Positions 45,484 through 54,496 of a stretch of 64,000 nucleotides of DNA are shown one piece after another. This DNA is from Thermodesulfobacteriota bacterium (GTDB lineage: Bacteria > Desulfobacterota_D > UBA1144 > Nemesobacterales > CSP1-2), in contig DATMAT010000012.1 of assembly GCA_035559815.1 (NCBI GenBank), positions 1 through 64,000 of the forward strand, read 5' to 3'. Within the stretch, counting starts at the first letter, position 1; each line of letters starts with the position of its first letter. The notes below the pieces were generated by a model that was given only the letters and a program-made list of their open reading frames with translations, was not told the DNA's origin and searched no databases. The position numbers and the translations under genes are program-made.

Positions 45484-47208
45484 TCACACTTTACAATAGT
45501 AATTGCCCATGACCAGGACATCCATTTTAGTCCTCGAAAAACAGTTTGCCGCATCGGCAGGCGTATTCACTATAGGCTCGTTTTCGTTGAATGAAGTGTT
45601 AAGCAGCATTGGAACCCCGGTTAAATTGAAGAACTCACGAATTAGACTATAGTATCTTAAATTTGTACTTCTGGAAACCGTTTGTAATCTTCCAGTACCA
45701 TCCACATGCACTACAGCCGGTATAAATCTTCTTTTTTCAGCCTTTACCACGTATATTTTTTCCATGAAAGGAACGGGCGAGGCCCCTTCAAACCATTCCG
45801 ACACAAAATCCTCGAGCACGGAAGGGGCAAAGGGTCTAAAGCCCTCTCTTCTTTTTATCCTCTCATTCAATATAGTCCTCATACCCTCTTTTCTCGGGTC
45901 GACGAGGATGCTTCTGTTTCCCAAAGCCCTCGGCCCCCATTCCGTCCTCCCCTGAAACCATCCAACTACCCTGCCGTCGGCTATATCCTTGGCCGTTTTC
46001 TCATAAAGCTCCTGGTCGTTTAATTTAATGTACTTAAGACCATACTCGTTCAAGGCTATCTCTATCTGCTCATCGGAAAACGTAGGTCCCCAGTAAGCGC
46101 TATCCATCACAAATCCTCTATCGTTGCCCAAGAATACACTCCACAGCCAAACGGCAGCGCCGATTGCCGTACCGGCATCGTAAGAGGCAGGTGGGATATA
46201 CAACTCTTTAAACGGAGTCATATCCCCTATCTTCCCGTTCGCCAACGAGTTCTGGATGCAGCCGCCGGCTAGGGCAATTTTATCCGTCCCCGCCTTCCGA
46301 TGGACGTGGTTCAACATGTGGAAAAAAGCCTCCTCGTACATGGCCTGCATCGAGGAAGCGATATCCTTATGGCGTGCGGATATACTTTCACCGCTCTGTC
46401 TAGGGCTTCCTAAAAGCTCGATCAACTTGTCCGAAAAAAGCCTCCCCAGAGTAGGCTCCCCGTTTTCCCAGACCATATCCACCCCTTCCTTGTGATGGAC
46501 AAAAAAGGAGGTATCCAACTCAAAAAGGCCATTGTCTTTGAGCTTCACTACTTTTCTCATCTCGTTTAAATAAGCCGGCCTACCGAACGAGGAGAGCCCC
46601 ATCACCTTGTATTCGTCCCCGTATTTCCAAAACCCCAGAAACTGGGTCAAGGCCGTATAAAAAATCCCTAATGAATGAGGGTATTCCACCCAGTCCAGAA
46701 TTTCGATTTTATTTCCACTGCCTATCCCCCTCATGGCGCTCAGAAAATCGCCGAACCCATCTACCGAGACACAGGCGGCACGGTCGAAAGGAGATACCAG
46801 ATAGGCGCTTCCCAAATGGGCCCTATGATGCTCAACATTCTGAACCCTTGCTCTTATACTCGAAGCTTTAACCCCAAAGGCACGAGCTAGGCCCTCTTTG
46901 ACGTCGCTAATCCTAGACACGCTCTGCAACCTGTCCTTGAGAAAACCGATTCTGGGCGTTTTCGTCAGCACCCGAAGAATCTTTTTGTGAATGTGTGCAG
47001 ACGGGTTTCTGGAAATGGCGATATAATCGACTTCCCCGATGTCGATGCCGCCATACTGGAGACACCATTTAACGGCCTCGACGGGAAGCCCCGCCCAGTG
47101 TTTTATCCTTCGAATTCTCTCCTCCTCGATAGCACAGACCAGCTCTCCGTCTGACAACAGACAGGCCGATGAATCGCCATGATAGGCGTTTACACCCAGT
47201 ATGTACAA
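45484..47208 (-). CDS. NodU/CmcH-family carbamoyltransferase
   Basis: 574 residues from TTG at 47208, with AGGAGG 6 bases upstream. The N-terminal ASKHA-like domain begins YILGVNAYHGDSSACLLSDGELVCAIEEERIRRIKHW. LAGGCIQNSLANGKI and the C-terminal GWFQGRTEWGPRALGNRSILVDPR, TFNENEPIVNTP-type blocks are diagnostic of the NodU/CmcH/TobZ family. It moves a carbamoyl group from carbamoyl phosphate to a sugar hydroxyl. In this cluster it may carbamoylate fucose or another residue of the polymer. Confidence 0.92.
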   Translation of the reverse strand: MYILGVNAYHGDSSACLLSDGELVCAIEEERIRRIKHWAGLPVEAVKWCLQYGGIDIGEVDYIAISRNPSAHIHKKILRVLTKTPRIGFLKDRLQSVSRISDVKEGLARAFGVKASSIRARVQNVEHHRAHLGSAYLVSPFDRAACVSVDGFGDFLSAMRGIGSGNKIEILDWVEYPHSLGIFYTALTQFLGFWKYGDEYKVMGLSSFGRPAYLNEMRKVVKLKDNGLFELDTSFFVHHKEGVDMVWENGEPTLGRLFSDKLIELLGSPRQSGESISARHKDIASSMQAMYEEAFFHMLNHVHRKAGTDKIALAGGCIQNSLANGKIGDMTPFKELYIPPASYDAGTAIGAAVWLWSVFLGNDRGFVMDSAYWGPTFSDEQIEIALNEYGLKYIKLNDQELYEKTAKDIADGRVVGWFQGRTEWGPRALGNRSILVDPRKEGMRTILNERIKRREGFRPFAPSVLEDFVSEWFEGASPVPFMEKIYVVKAEKRRFIPAVVHVDGTGRLQTVSRSTNLRYYSLIREFFNLTGVPMLLNTSFNENEPIVNTPADAANCFSRTKMDVLVMGNYYCKV

Positions 47209-47330
47209 GGAACCCCTCCTTACGACAAATCGAAATTATCGATACGATAGCTGGGGAAATAAAGCCGGATGGTTTGTGATAGCTACAATAAAATGGATAA
47301 AAGCCAAATTTAAATAGGCTTACTCTAATA

Positions 47331-48167
47331 TCAAAGCTTATTCCCTCTCGATTCCCACTTAGCCCTGAGTGTAATCCAGAGGGAGAGCAGGATAAACCTG
47401 AGGTCCATCTCCAGGCATTGACGTCTTAAATATATGAAGTCATACCTGAACTTCTGTCTTCTAGAGATATCCCTTGGGGCATAGATCTGGGCTACCCCGG
47501 TAAGACCCGGTCTTATGGAGTGGCGCTTACTGCAACCTGGTATCATTTCAAGCGGAATAGGTCTATTGCCGTTTGAGGGAGACGCCTTTACTTCTATCTC
47601 CGCAGGAAGAAGGGCACGTGGACCCACGATGCTCATGTCACCCTTGAGAACATTCCATAGCTGGGGGATCTCGTCCATGGCCGTGGCTCTCAGCACCCGG
47701 CCGACCCGGGTTATTCTTTTGTCGTTTTGCCCCGCTTGAAGTGGGCCGAAACGTACATCAGAGTCTGCCACCATAGTGCGAAACTTGTAGGTTCTAAAAA
47801 ATCTGCCACCTAGGCCAACACGCTCCGAGCAGTAGAATATGGGCCAGCCATCCTCAAGCCAGATAGCCAGGGCGATGATTATGGAGATAGGAAAACTAAA
47901 AATAAGTCCAAGTAAGGATACGGCAATATCCAGGTATCTCTTTAAAGAATACTCCCTGACCCGAACCGTCGTGAATAACCCATGCGTATAGGAGTTATCA
48001 TAACTTCCGTTAAGCTTGGCTGGATAGGTATCAGTAACACTGTAGACAGCCTTATGATTAAACCCGGAAACATCAGCCAGCTCATTAGAGTGGCTGCCAG
48101 AATAAGCGGTGTCCCAGACTGCCCCTATATCTCCATCGGTTATTCGTAGCTGGTCTTCTTTATACAC
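47331..48167 (-). CDS. Initiating sugar-phosphate transferase (monotopic PGT)
   Basis: 278 residues from GTG at 48167, with AAGGAG 7 bases before it. About 75 variable residues are followed by one reentrant membrane helix (SLLGLIFSFPISIIIALAIWL), then the catalytic small PGT core: FYCSERVGLGGRFFRTYKFRTM, DEIPQLWNVLKGDMSIVGPRAL and SIRPGLTGVAQI. It transfers a sugar phosphate to undecaprenyl phosphate, beginning the repeat unit. It lacks the four-helix N-terminal domain of WcaJ/WbaP. Palindromes lie 128-160 bases upstream. Confidence 0.93.
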   Translation of the reverse strand: MYKEDQLRITDGDIGAVWDTAYSGSHSNELADVSGFNHKAVYSVTDTYPAKLNGSYDNSYTHGLFTTVRVREYSLKRYLDIAVSLLGLIFSFPISIIIALAIWLEDGWPIFYCSERVGLGGRFFRTYKFRTMVADSDVRFGPLQAGQNDKRITRVGRVLRATAMDEIPQLWNVLKGDMSIVGPRALLPAEIEVKASPSNGNRPIPLEMIPGCSKRHSIRPGLTGVAQIYAPRDISRRQKFRYDFIYLRRQCLEMDLRFILLSLWITLRAKWESRGNKL

Positions 48168-48294
48168 CCTCCATCTCCTTCAAGAGTTGGGGACCAATTA
48201 GGCCCTGTCGTGTGGCTACTCAAGAGATCACGCTCGACGAATTACCCTCGCGCTATCGCCTTAAGTCTTTTATCAAAACCTGAAGGTTAAAACA

Positions 48295-48327
48295 ATAGTA
48301 CTATGGGAGTAATTTAGTACTAGTACT
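48295..48327. promoter_or_regulatory. Two tandem perfect palindromes upstream of the initiating transferase
   Basis: ATAGTACTAT (48295-48304) and AGTACTAGTACT (48316-48327), both self-complementary, lie 128-160 bases before the GTG of the transferase and 50 bases past the GT2 stop. Their centres are 22 bases apart, about two helical turns. A repressor or regulator operator is the simplest reading; no promoter was confidently placed. Confidence 0.4.
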
Positions 48328-48376
48328 GGTCCACAGCTAAAAAGGGATTATATGAAGAAGACCGGGGTTTACCCCC

Positions 48377-49132
48377 TTATCTTGTGAAGAACTGGGGAAT
48401 CTTGGAGAGGTTCTTAGACAATAGCGTTAGAATAGCTAGGTTTAGACCATTAATTCTGAGGGCCCTATAGTCCTCGACTGTTTTTCTCACCAAGCCCTTT
48501 ATGCTACCGTTACTTATTCCACCCGTCCTCATCTTGATTAAAACCTCCGGTATATAGCAGGTAGTTATCTTTTGCCTGGCCAACAACCTCAACACCATCT
48601 CATAATCGGCGGCGATTTTGAGGTTCGTATTAAAGCGACCGTATTTTTCATAAACTTCCCTTTTTACAAAAAAGGTGGGATGTGGAGGCATCCAACCCCA
48701 CCTGAGCATACCTTCCTTATATTCTCCGGCCCTCCAGTATCTTATGAGCCTGCTGCCGTCTTTATTCACATAAACCAGGTCGCCATAAGCGCTTTGAACA
48801 TCGTACCGGGCAAAGGCCTCCGCCATTTTTTCTATAACCCTGTCGCTGGCGTAGAAATCATCGGAGTGTAAGATCCCGACGACATCTCCCGTCGCCATTC
48901 CTATACCTTTATTGATGGCATCATAAATTCCCTGGTCGGGTTCGCTTATCCATTTTGAAATTCCGTGCTCATATTTTTTTATAACGTCCAGAGTCCCATC
49001 CGAAGATTTGCCGTCAATCACTATGTATTCTAGATTTTTATAAGTCTGCCCCAGCACACTTTTTATACACTGTTCTATGTTGATTACATTATTAAAAACA
49101 ACAGTTAATATGGAAATCTTCATGTTCGCCAT
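48377..49132 (-). CDS. GT2-family glycosyltransferase
   Basis: 251 residues. GT-A fold: ISILTVVFNNVINIEQCIKSV near the start, YIVIDGKSSDGTLDVI, the donor segment ISEPDQGIYDAINKGIGMATGD and the metal-binding region HSDDFY (DxD-like). It has no membrane segment. WcaA-like glycosyltransferases of this pattern extend lipid-linked sugars in the cytoplasm. Donor unknown. An internal Met4 could also be the start; neither has a good Shine-Dalgarno. Confidence 0.9.
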   Translation of the reverse strand: MANMKISILTVVFNNVINIEQCIKSVLGQTYKNLEYIVIDGKSSDGTLDVIKKYEHGISKWISEPDQGIYDAINKGIGMATGDVVGILHSDDFYASDRVIEKMAEAFARYDVQSAYGDLVYVNKDGSRLIRYWRAGEYKEGMLRWGWMPPHPTFFVKREVYEKYGRFNTNLKIAADYEMVLRLLARQKITTCYIPEVLIKMRTGGISNGSIKGLVRKTVEDYRALRINGLNLAILTLLSKNLSKIPQFFTR

Positions 49133-49296
49133 GTTAAAGTGGGGATATTGTATTGCGAAGTAGTTTGTACCCGGCCGTTCAGATTATCAGTGCGGGCAAA
49201 AGTGGTTAATGCAAACAAAACCCATATTTCCCCCGAGGACATATCCTAAAACCGCGGTTGTTGATTCATTATCGGGATATACTAAGCCCCCCGGTT

Positions 49297-50037
49297 TCAG
49301 CCAAAGCGAGCAAATAATTCAAAGCGATTCTGGCCGAGAAATTCAATCTTATAGCCAATGGCTCTAAGAAAATGGAGAAGTGGAACTTCGTTTTTCTGGT
49401 CGTCGATGGCTATAAAAAGCCTAGGCTTATATTGCCTTAAAGTCCTCTCCGCGCCGAGTATCACATCCAGCTCAGCCCCCTCCACGTCTATTTTAATTAT
49501 GTCAGGAGGCTTTATAACCCCGGCAGCAAGGAGATTATCCATACTATCCACTGGCACGATAAGTTTTGTCGGTTCTTGGCTTAAACATCCTACTTCCGAG
49601 CCACAACTATCGCTGAAAAACATATACTCTCTTTTCCTTCCCAATGCTATCGGAGAAATAGCCACATTAGTAACGCCATTCATATCCATGTGTTTTCGCA
49701 AGTACACAAGATTCCTGGGATTCGGCTCGAATGCATATACAAATCCGTCGCTGCCACACAATCTTGCGAATAGTAGTGTAAAAAACCCGACATGGGCCCC
49801 TACATCGTATGCTATCATACCATTCCGGGAATGACTCGAAATGGCCTTTTGCTTGAAGAATTCATAGTCTCCGAACCAGTATCCATGAACACCACTGCCC
49901 ACTATCCAGTAATAGTTCCTATTGTATCCCTGTAGGATTTTTATCCGGGAAGATTTAGGAATAACATTAAGTGGAAATCTCAATACCCTCCCGATAAAGC
50001 TTTTATTGTCTATTTTAGAAACATTAAAGACCTTCAT
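49297..50037 (-). CDS. FkbM-family methyltransferase
   Basis: 246 residues. MIAYDVGAHVGFFTLLFARLCG is the SAM motif I of FkbM proteins, followed by VYAFEPNPRNLVYLRKHMDMNG and VDSMDNL...PDIIKIDVEGAELDVILGAERTL. It is probably an O-methyltransferase acting on a sugar of the polymer. It lies 28 bases after the beta-helix gene. An AGGGTG site lies before the ATG. Confidence 0.88.
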   Translation of the reverse strand: MKVFNVSKIDNKSFIGRVLRFPLNVIPKSSRIKILQGYNRNYYWIVGSGVHGYWFGDYEFFKQKAISSHSRNGMIAYDVGAHVGFFTLLFARLCGSDGFVYAFEPNPRNLVYLRKHMDMNGVTNVAISPIALGRKREYMFFSDSCGSEVGCLSQEPTKLIVPVDSMDNLLAAGVIKPPDIIKIDVEGAELDVILGAERTLRQYKPRLFIAIDDQKNEVPLLHFLRAIGYKIEFLGQNRFELFARFG

Positions 50038-50064
50038 ATGGCACCCTGGAGCCGTTGCCCATAT

Positions 50065-52086
50065 TCATCGAATCTCTTTTAAAAGCGAGTTATAAATCTC
50101 GACCCCCGTCGCACTCACGCTGGCACTATAGTTCATGTCGATACTGTTAGCCCGTTCATCGATATTTTTTATCCTAGCATCGTCCGGTATTCCTCGGCCG
50201 AAAATCCAATCTCCGACCTGGAAATTATCGATGCTAGAAACATTGGTTATTCGATTACTAGCCTTGGCCAAGTCCCCAGTTGCTATTATGTTATTAACAA
50301 AGTTGGCACGAAGTATGTTAACCGATGATGGAGTGTAGGATGTATCAATGTCCGTCGCTAGCAATTTTGACGTTATCATATTACCGTCGACAGCCGACAC
50401 CCGTAATACTGGCAGCAACCAGGTGTACCCGAGCATTGAACGCTCCCTGGGCTGGAAAAAACTGAAGAGAAAGTGACGTAGGAACTCGACGTAGTCAAAG
50501 CTTCTTCCCGAGGGAGCATAACGGGATTGCCAATATAAATAATCTCCCACTTGAAACTTTTCTGGATAGTCAGTCTTAAAAGAGATGCTGTTTGAACTGA
50601 GAGCGATGCCGGATATAGCCACACTAACATGATGAGAAGGTCTTTTAATTTGAAACCTTTTTCCGGTATCGGACTCGATTATTTCATATGTGTTTGGGGA
50701 TATGGACAATCTCCTTGGAACAACCTTGGTTTTATGGGTATCAGATATCGCTTTTAAGGGCGGGTCAAAGGAAAGAACCGAGCGCTGGACGTTCAACTTG
50801 TATTCACCGTACAGTTGAGAATTTACAAATCGGCTGGGGGCTTTGGTCAAATCTACAAAAGAGGAATTTTCCAGCGTTATACTACCGTTACCATCGGCGA
50901 CCATATTAAACAACCCCTCATACGTATAGAAATTGCAAGAGGAAAACTTGAGAATAGTGAACGTAGCCACGTATCTACTAGGCCTATAATTATCAAACCG
51001 GTAAGCATATAGATTGGAATTGGATATGGTAGCAGGGGACGTGACGGACGAAACTCCCTCACCAAAGAGGCCTATTTCCGCAAAACTTTCCGCATCGATC
51101 TTGTCTATGTTTACCGCTCCCCGGTCTCCGGTTGATTCGAAAAGCCGGAAAGATAAGCCGAAGGTGCAGTTGTAAACGAAAGGAAACTGCCCGTTCCGCC
51201 TTCCGTGCCTTAAAGTAGTGATTGCAACATATGAGCCGGCAATACCAACGTTCTCCAAAGCCACATTTCTTTGCTGTGCACCCCCAACCGAGACTCCAAA
51301 TGTGTTGTGGATGATCGTGCTGTCTTTTATCTTGATATTTTCCGCGTTTTCATCGTTATCCGAGGGCTTTACAGCGACACCGACGACAAAATAAGAGATA
51401 GTTACATCTTCGATAACAACTGCGGAGCTGTGCGACCGATTATAGGGGTCATTAGGATAGGCATCCCAGGGCGACTCTCCGGAATATGCATCTATAGTTA
51501 TTCCAGCATACGGAGAGTGCCTCTTGTTAGAACACCCGGACGAGACCCAGTCATCAATGTTTGTGGCGATGATATTTTTAGCGGCCATATCTTGTACCAT
51601 CTTTCCCGGCGCGATGTTTTTCCCGGTTATCCTCAAGCCTTTTATCCGCACACCCCTAGCCCCCTGAATGTTAATGGCCGGTCTATCCGTAAAGTCAGCC
51701 TTTAATTCAACGTATCCAAGAAAACTAGGTAAACCTTCTATGCTGATACTTATATATTGGTTATCTCCATAGCCTGCTTTGATCGTATCGGTAATCCGGT
51801 ATCGGCCTGCAGGAAAAAATACCTTAGCCATTCTGTTGGTTATGGCATGGTCGATAGCCGATTGTATAGCCTTTGTATCGTCGGCTTCTCCATCCCCCTT
51901 GGCCCCAAATAGCCGAACATCGGCAACCTGTCTTCTATCGTGCTCCAGTTCTCCACTTATGAGCAATCCAGTAAATGTTAGCCTCTCACTCCCAACCATA
52001 AAGACTGCAAGAAAGATCTCAAACAATAACAAATAAACCAAGGCTGAGAATATGCATATTTTTTTCACGGTTGGGCCTGGAGGCAA
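50065..52086 (-). CDS. Pectate-lyase-superfamily right-handed beta-helix protein
   Basis: 673 residues from TTG at 52086; a GTG at 52068 (VKKICIF) is an alternative. Neither has a good ribosome site. A signal-type hydrophobic segment (FSALVYLLLFEIFLAVFMVG) is followed by VRLFGAKGDGEADDTKAIQSAIDHA and VFFPAGRYRITDTI, the Pectate_lyase_3/GH28-type start of a beta-helix. Many Asn/Gly-rich coils follow. The C-terminal part (about 470-670) is a separate beta-rich region. In polysaccharide loci such exported helices serve as lyases, epimerases or binding proteins. The substrate could be the cell's own polymer; catalytic residues cannot be identified. Confidence 0.8.
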   Translation of the reverse strand: MPPGPTVKKICIFSALVYLLLFEIFLAVFMVGSERLTFTGLLISGELEHDRRQVADVRLFGAKGDGEADDTKAIQSAIDHAITNRMAKVFFPAGRYRITDTIKAGYGDNQYISISIEGLPSFLGYVELKADFTDRPAINIQGARGVRIKGLRITGKNIAPGKMVQDMAAKNIIATNIDDWVSSGCSNKRHSPYAGITIDAYSGESPWDAYPNDPYNRSHSSAVVIEDVTISYFVVGVAVKPSDNDENAENIKIKDSTIIHNTFGVSVGGAQQRNVALENVGIAGSYVAITTLRHGRRNGQFPFVYNCTFGLSFRLFESTGDRGAVNIDKIDAESFAEIGLFGEGVSSVTSPATISNSNLYAYRFDNYRPSRYVATFTILKFSSCNFYTYEGLFNMVADGNGSITLENSSFVDLTKAPSRFVNSQLYGEYKLNVQRSVLSFDPPLKAISDTHKTKVVPRRLSISPNTYEIIESDTGKRFQIKRPSHHVSVAISGIALSSNSISFKTDYPEKFQVGDYLYWQSRYAPSGRSFDYVEFLRHFLFSFFQPRERSMLGYTWLLPVLRVSAVDGNMITSKLLATDIDTSYTPSSVNILRANFVNNIIATGDLAKASNRITNVSSIDNFQVGDWIFGRGIPDDARIKNIDERANSIDMNYSASVSATGVEIYNSLLKEIR

Positions 52087-52157
52087 GGGTCAACGATGGC
52101 GGTCAACTAAGGGTGGTAGGACCGGTGGGATGGGAAGCAAGCCCAACCACCGACGTT

Positions 52158-52817
52158 TTACCGAGCTGGCTTAATCCAGATAGCAGTATCCCAAACGCCG
52201 TTAGTAGTCCAGATATACCGCCAGTTGCTAACCTGGGCATTGAACCCTGCCCAATAAGGAGAAGCCGGCCCTTGCCAATCGGTTCGTGAACTGGGGGAGC
52301 GAGTTTGGCAGGGTAAATACCAATTGACGTTGTCTATCATCAAAACTCCACCCGGCTTGAGCAGGGGCAAGACGGAGAAGGCACAAAGGTCACGCAAGGC
52401 TCCGTCCACCAGGACGAAATCCAGGGAATGATGTGAGAATTCATCAACAATTCTTACGTAGCTGGAATTCAGGCCCTGGTCTAAATCCGATTTATATAAA
52501 TAGGTTATGTTGTCTAAATGCAATTCATCTATTTTCCTAACTAGCCTATTGAACCATTCCTCACTATGCTCGACGCTGGTTAAATGCTTAATCCTACGGG
52601 TCAGCCAGAGGGTCGAGCGGCCGGAGCCCCACTCCAAGCCTATGTGGTCAGTGCTAAGCCAGGATTGCAAGAATTCAACAGCCGTTTTGGTCAGCCAGGG
52701 AGCGTCCGGGTTCTTAAACTGAAACCACATTACCGCAAGACGGTCGTAGATGTAACGGGGGGTCCAATGTCCGTATGAATGCCGGAGACGTCGAGGAATA
52801 AACCCGTTAATTTTCAT
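52158..52817 (-). CDS. Class I SAM-dependent methyltransferase-like protein
   Basis: 219 residues. DHIGLEWGSGRSTLWLTRRI carries a motif-I-like Gly-rich loop, then LTSVEHSEEWF and LDFVLVDGALRDLCAFSVLPLLKPGGVLMIDNVNW. This is a SAM-binding fold, probably a sugar or lipid methyltransferase, though some relatives have no proven activity. It begins 2 bases after the GT2 stop at 52820, implying translational coupling. Confidence 0.78.
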   Translation of the reverse strand: MKINGFIPRRLRHSYGHWTPRYIYDRLAVMWFQFKNPDAPWLTKTAVEFLQSWLSTDHIGLEWGSGRSTLWLTRRIKHLTSVEHSEEWFNRLVRKIDELHLDNITYLYKSDLDQGLNSSYVRIVDEFSHHSLDFVLVDGALRDLCAFSVLPLLKPGGVLMIDNVNWYLPCQTRSPSSRTDWQGPASPYWAGFNAQVSNWRYIWTTNGVWDTAIWIKPAR

Positions 52818-52819
52818 TC

Positions 52820-53788
52820 TTATATTCTTGTTTTAGATTCTTGAAGAGCGGTAGAGACCTTACCGGACTCTAGCCTTCCACTCTCTACACCAGATTCGAG
52901 CATTTCGCAGATTATTTCTCCTACATTTCTATCCTCTGCCCTGGCTCTCATTTGAACCTCATATATTTTTGCATCCACCAGGAATCGATACCAGAGACCC
53001 TGCAGGAAGTGCCATATTAACCCCTCTTTCCCGTCTAAAAATCCGAGCCTTATTACATATCTGTAGATAAAGTACAAAAAAGGCCTAAGGAAGAGTGGCA
53101 TATTGGCGTAGATTGTTTGCTTGAGCCACCTCTTTCTCTGCTCTTGGGTCCCAAACAGCTTAGTCGGCACGGTGTCGTAAATCACAAATTTGTGTTTAAG
53201 GTTAAGAAGATCTATAGCTTCTCTGGTAGCGTAGCTATTGTGTTTGCCAATCCACCAATGTAGTTTGTTGTGATTATCATCGATAATATCGTTCTCCAAG
53301 AATAGGACTTTTCCCTCCCTGATTTTTATATGTTCGTCCATCCACCTTTCTTCACAATGGGCTTTTCCCCTTCTCCATATTCTCAAAAGCCATGTAGGAT
53401 AATAACCTCCGTGCCTTATCCATCTGCCCATGAAGTAAACCCTTCTTTTCATGTATAACCCAGTTACCTCGCCGCTTAAATTGGGCAGTTTTTCTAAAAT
53501 TTCGTTCTTTAATTCTGGAGTCACTTTCTCGTCTGCATCCAATCGCAATATCCATTCGGTTTTAAAAGGTAGATTACATAATGCCCAATTAAGCTGTCTT
53601 GCCTGGTTTTCAAAAGGGTGACTATATATATTGTTCGTGTACTTTTTGACAATTTCTAAAGTTCTGTCCGTAGAATAGGAATCCAATATAAATAAATGAT
53701 CTGTCCAATCAAACACACTCTGGAGACAAGCCTCAACATTGTTCTCTTCGTTGTAGGTTAGGACGATAACGGAGATTGAAGGTTTCAT
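52820..53788 (-). CDS. GT2-family glycosyltransferase (WaaE/KdtX-like)
   Basis: 322 residues. ISVIVLTYNEENNVEACLQSV, DHLFILDSYSTDRTLEIV, FENQARQLNWAL and WILRLDADEKVTPEL show the GT-A fold with the DxD motif. YMKRRVYFMGRWIRHGGYYPTW, LLRIWRRG and HCEERWMDEHIKI are shared with WaaE-like beta-glycosyltransferases. Hydrophobic stretches near 230-250 may attach it to the membrane. Acceptor is unknown. Confidence 0.9.
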   Translation of the reverse strand: MKPSISVIVLTYNEENNVEACLQSVFDWTDHLFILDSYSTDRTLEIVKKYTNNIYSHPFENQARQLNWALCNLPFKTEWILRLDADEKVTPELKNEILEKLPNLSGEVTGLYMKRRVYFMGRWIRHGGYYPTWLLRIWRRGKAHCEERWMDEHIKIREGKVLFLENDIIDDNHNKLHWWIGKHNSYATREAIDLLNLKHKFVIYDTVPTKLFGTQEQRKRWLKQTIYANMPLFLRPFLYFIYRYVIRLGFLDGKEGLIWHFLQGLWYRFLVDAKIYEVQMRARAEDRNVGEIICEMLESGVESGRLESGKVSTALQESKTRI

Positions 53789-53810
53789 AATCCGTCCTTT
53801 AACCGTCTAA

Positions 53811-54455
53811 TCACTTTATAGCTTCTACGAATAAGCTATAGTCCTTGTATTCGTCCTCGGAGGGTTTTATCCTCTCGTAGGTCTCGGCATCCAGGAATGA
53901 GTTTCCCCAGCTTAACTTATGGATTCTCTGAAAGCCCAAACTATTCAATATCTCCTTCATGAAATCAAAATCAAATGCCATTTTGTGCTGGGCATCACAG
54001 AACAGAAAATTGGTAAATCTACCTCCCATACTCTTGAAACTTCTCGGAAAATCTAGAAAAAAATCATAATCTTTCTCTAGATAGGCCTTTGTGGATTTCT
54101 CTAAGTCCGGAACAACTATCCTTAAGACTCCATCCTTTTGGAGCACCCTATAAAACTCTTTAAGAATATTTGATAACTCGTCAGGATAAAAGTGTTCCAG
54201 AGTACCACCACTATATATAAACTTCACCGAGTCATTGCTAAAAGGTAACCTGACCCTCACATCGTATAGCAAATCCGACTTGGCTAAGGGGTTAGCATCT
54301 ATATTCACCAACCCCGGTATTTTTTTCTTTCCGCAGCCTATATGAAGACCTAAGTCCTTGGACTTATCAAATTTTATTCTAAATAAAGGGTAAGACACCA
54401 AGGAATATAGACCTACGCCGTAAAATAATAAGTCCTTCCATCTTTGATGTACCAT
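53811..54455 (-). CDS. SAM-dependent methyltransferase
   Basis: 214 residues from ATG at 54455, chosen because GGGAG lies 6 bases upstream; the longer frame would run into the preceding gene by 55 bases. LGLHIGCGKKKIPGLVNIDANP is motif I, FSNDSVKFIYSGGTLEHFYPDELSNILKEFYRVLQKDGVLRIVVPDLEK carries the Glu-His motif and the post-motif strand. It probably methylates a sugar nucleotide or glycan. One of five methyltransferase genes in a row. Confidence 0.85.
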   Translation of the reverse strand: MVHQRWKDLLFYGVGLYSLVSYPLFRIKFDKSKDLGLHIGCGKKKIPGLVNIDANPLAKSDLLYDVRVRLPFSNDSVKFIYSGGTLEHFYPDELSNILKEFYRVLQKDGVLRIVVPDLEKSTKAYLEKDYDFFLDFPRSFKSMGGRFTNFLFCDAQHKMAFDFDFMKEILNSLGFQRIHKLSWGNSFLDAETYERIKPSEDEYKDYSLFVEAIK

Positions 54456-54496
54456 AATTCGCTCCCTTTGACTCGACCGGGATAACCTAGAAACCT

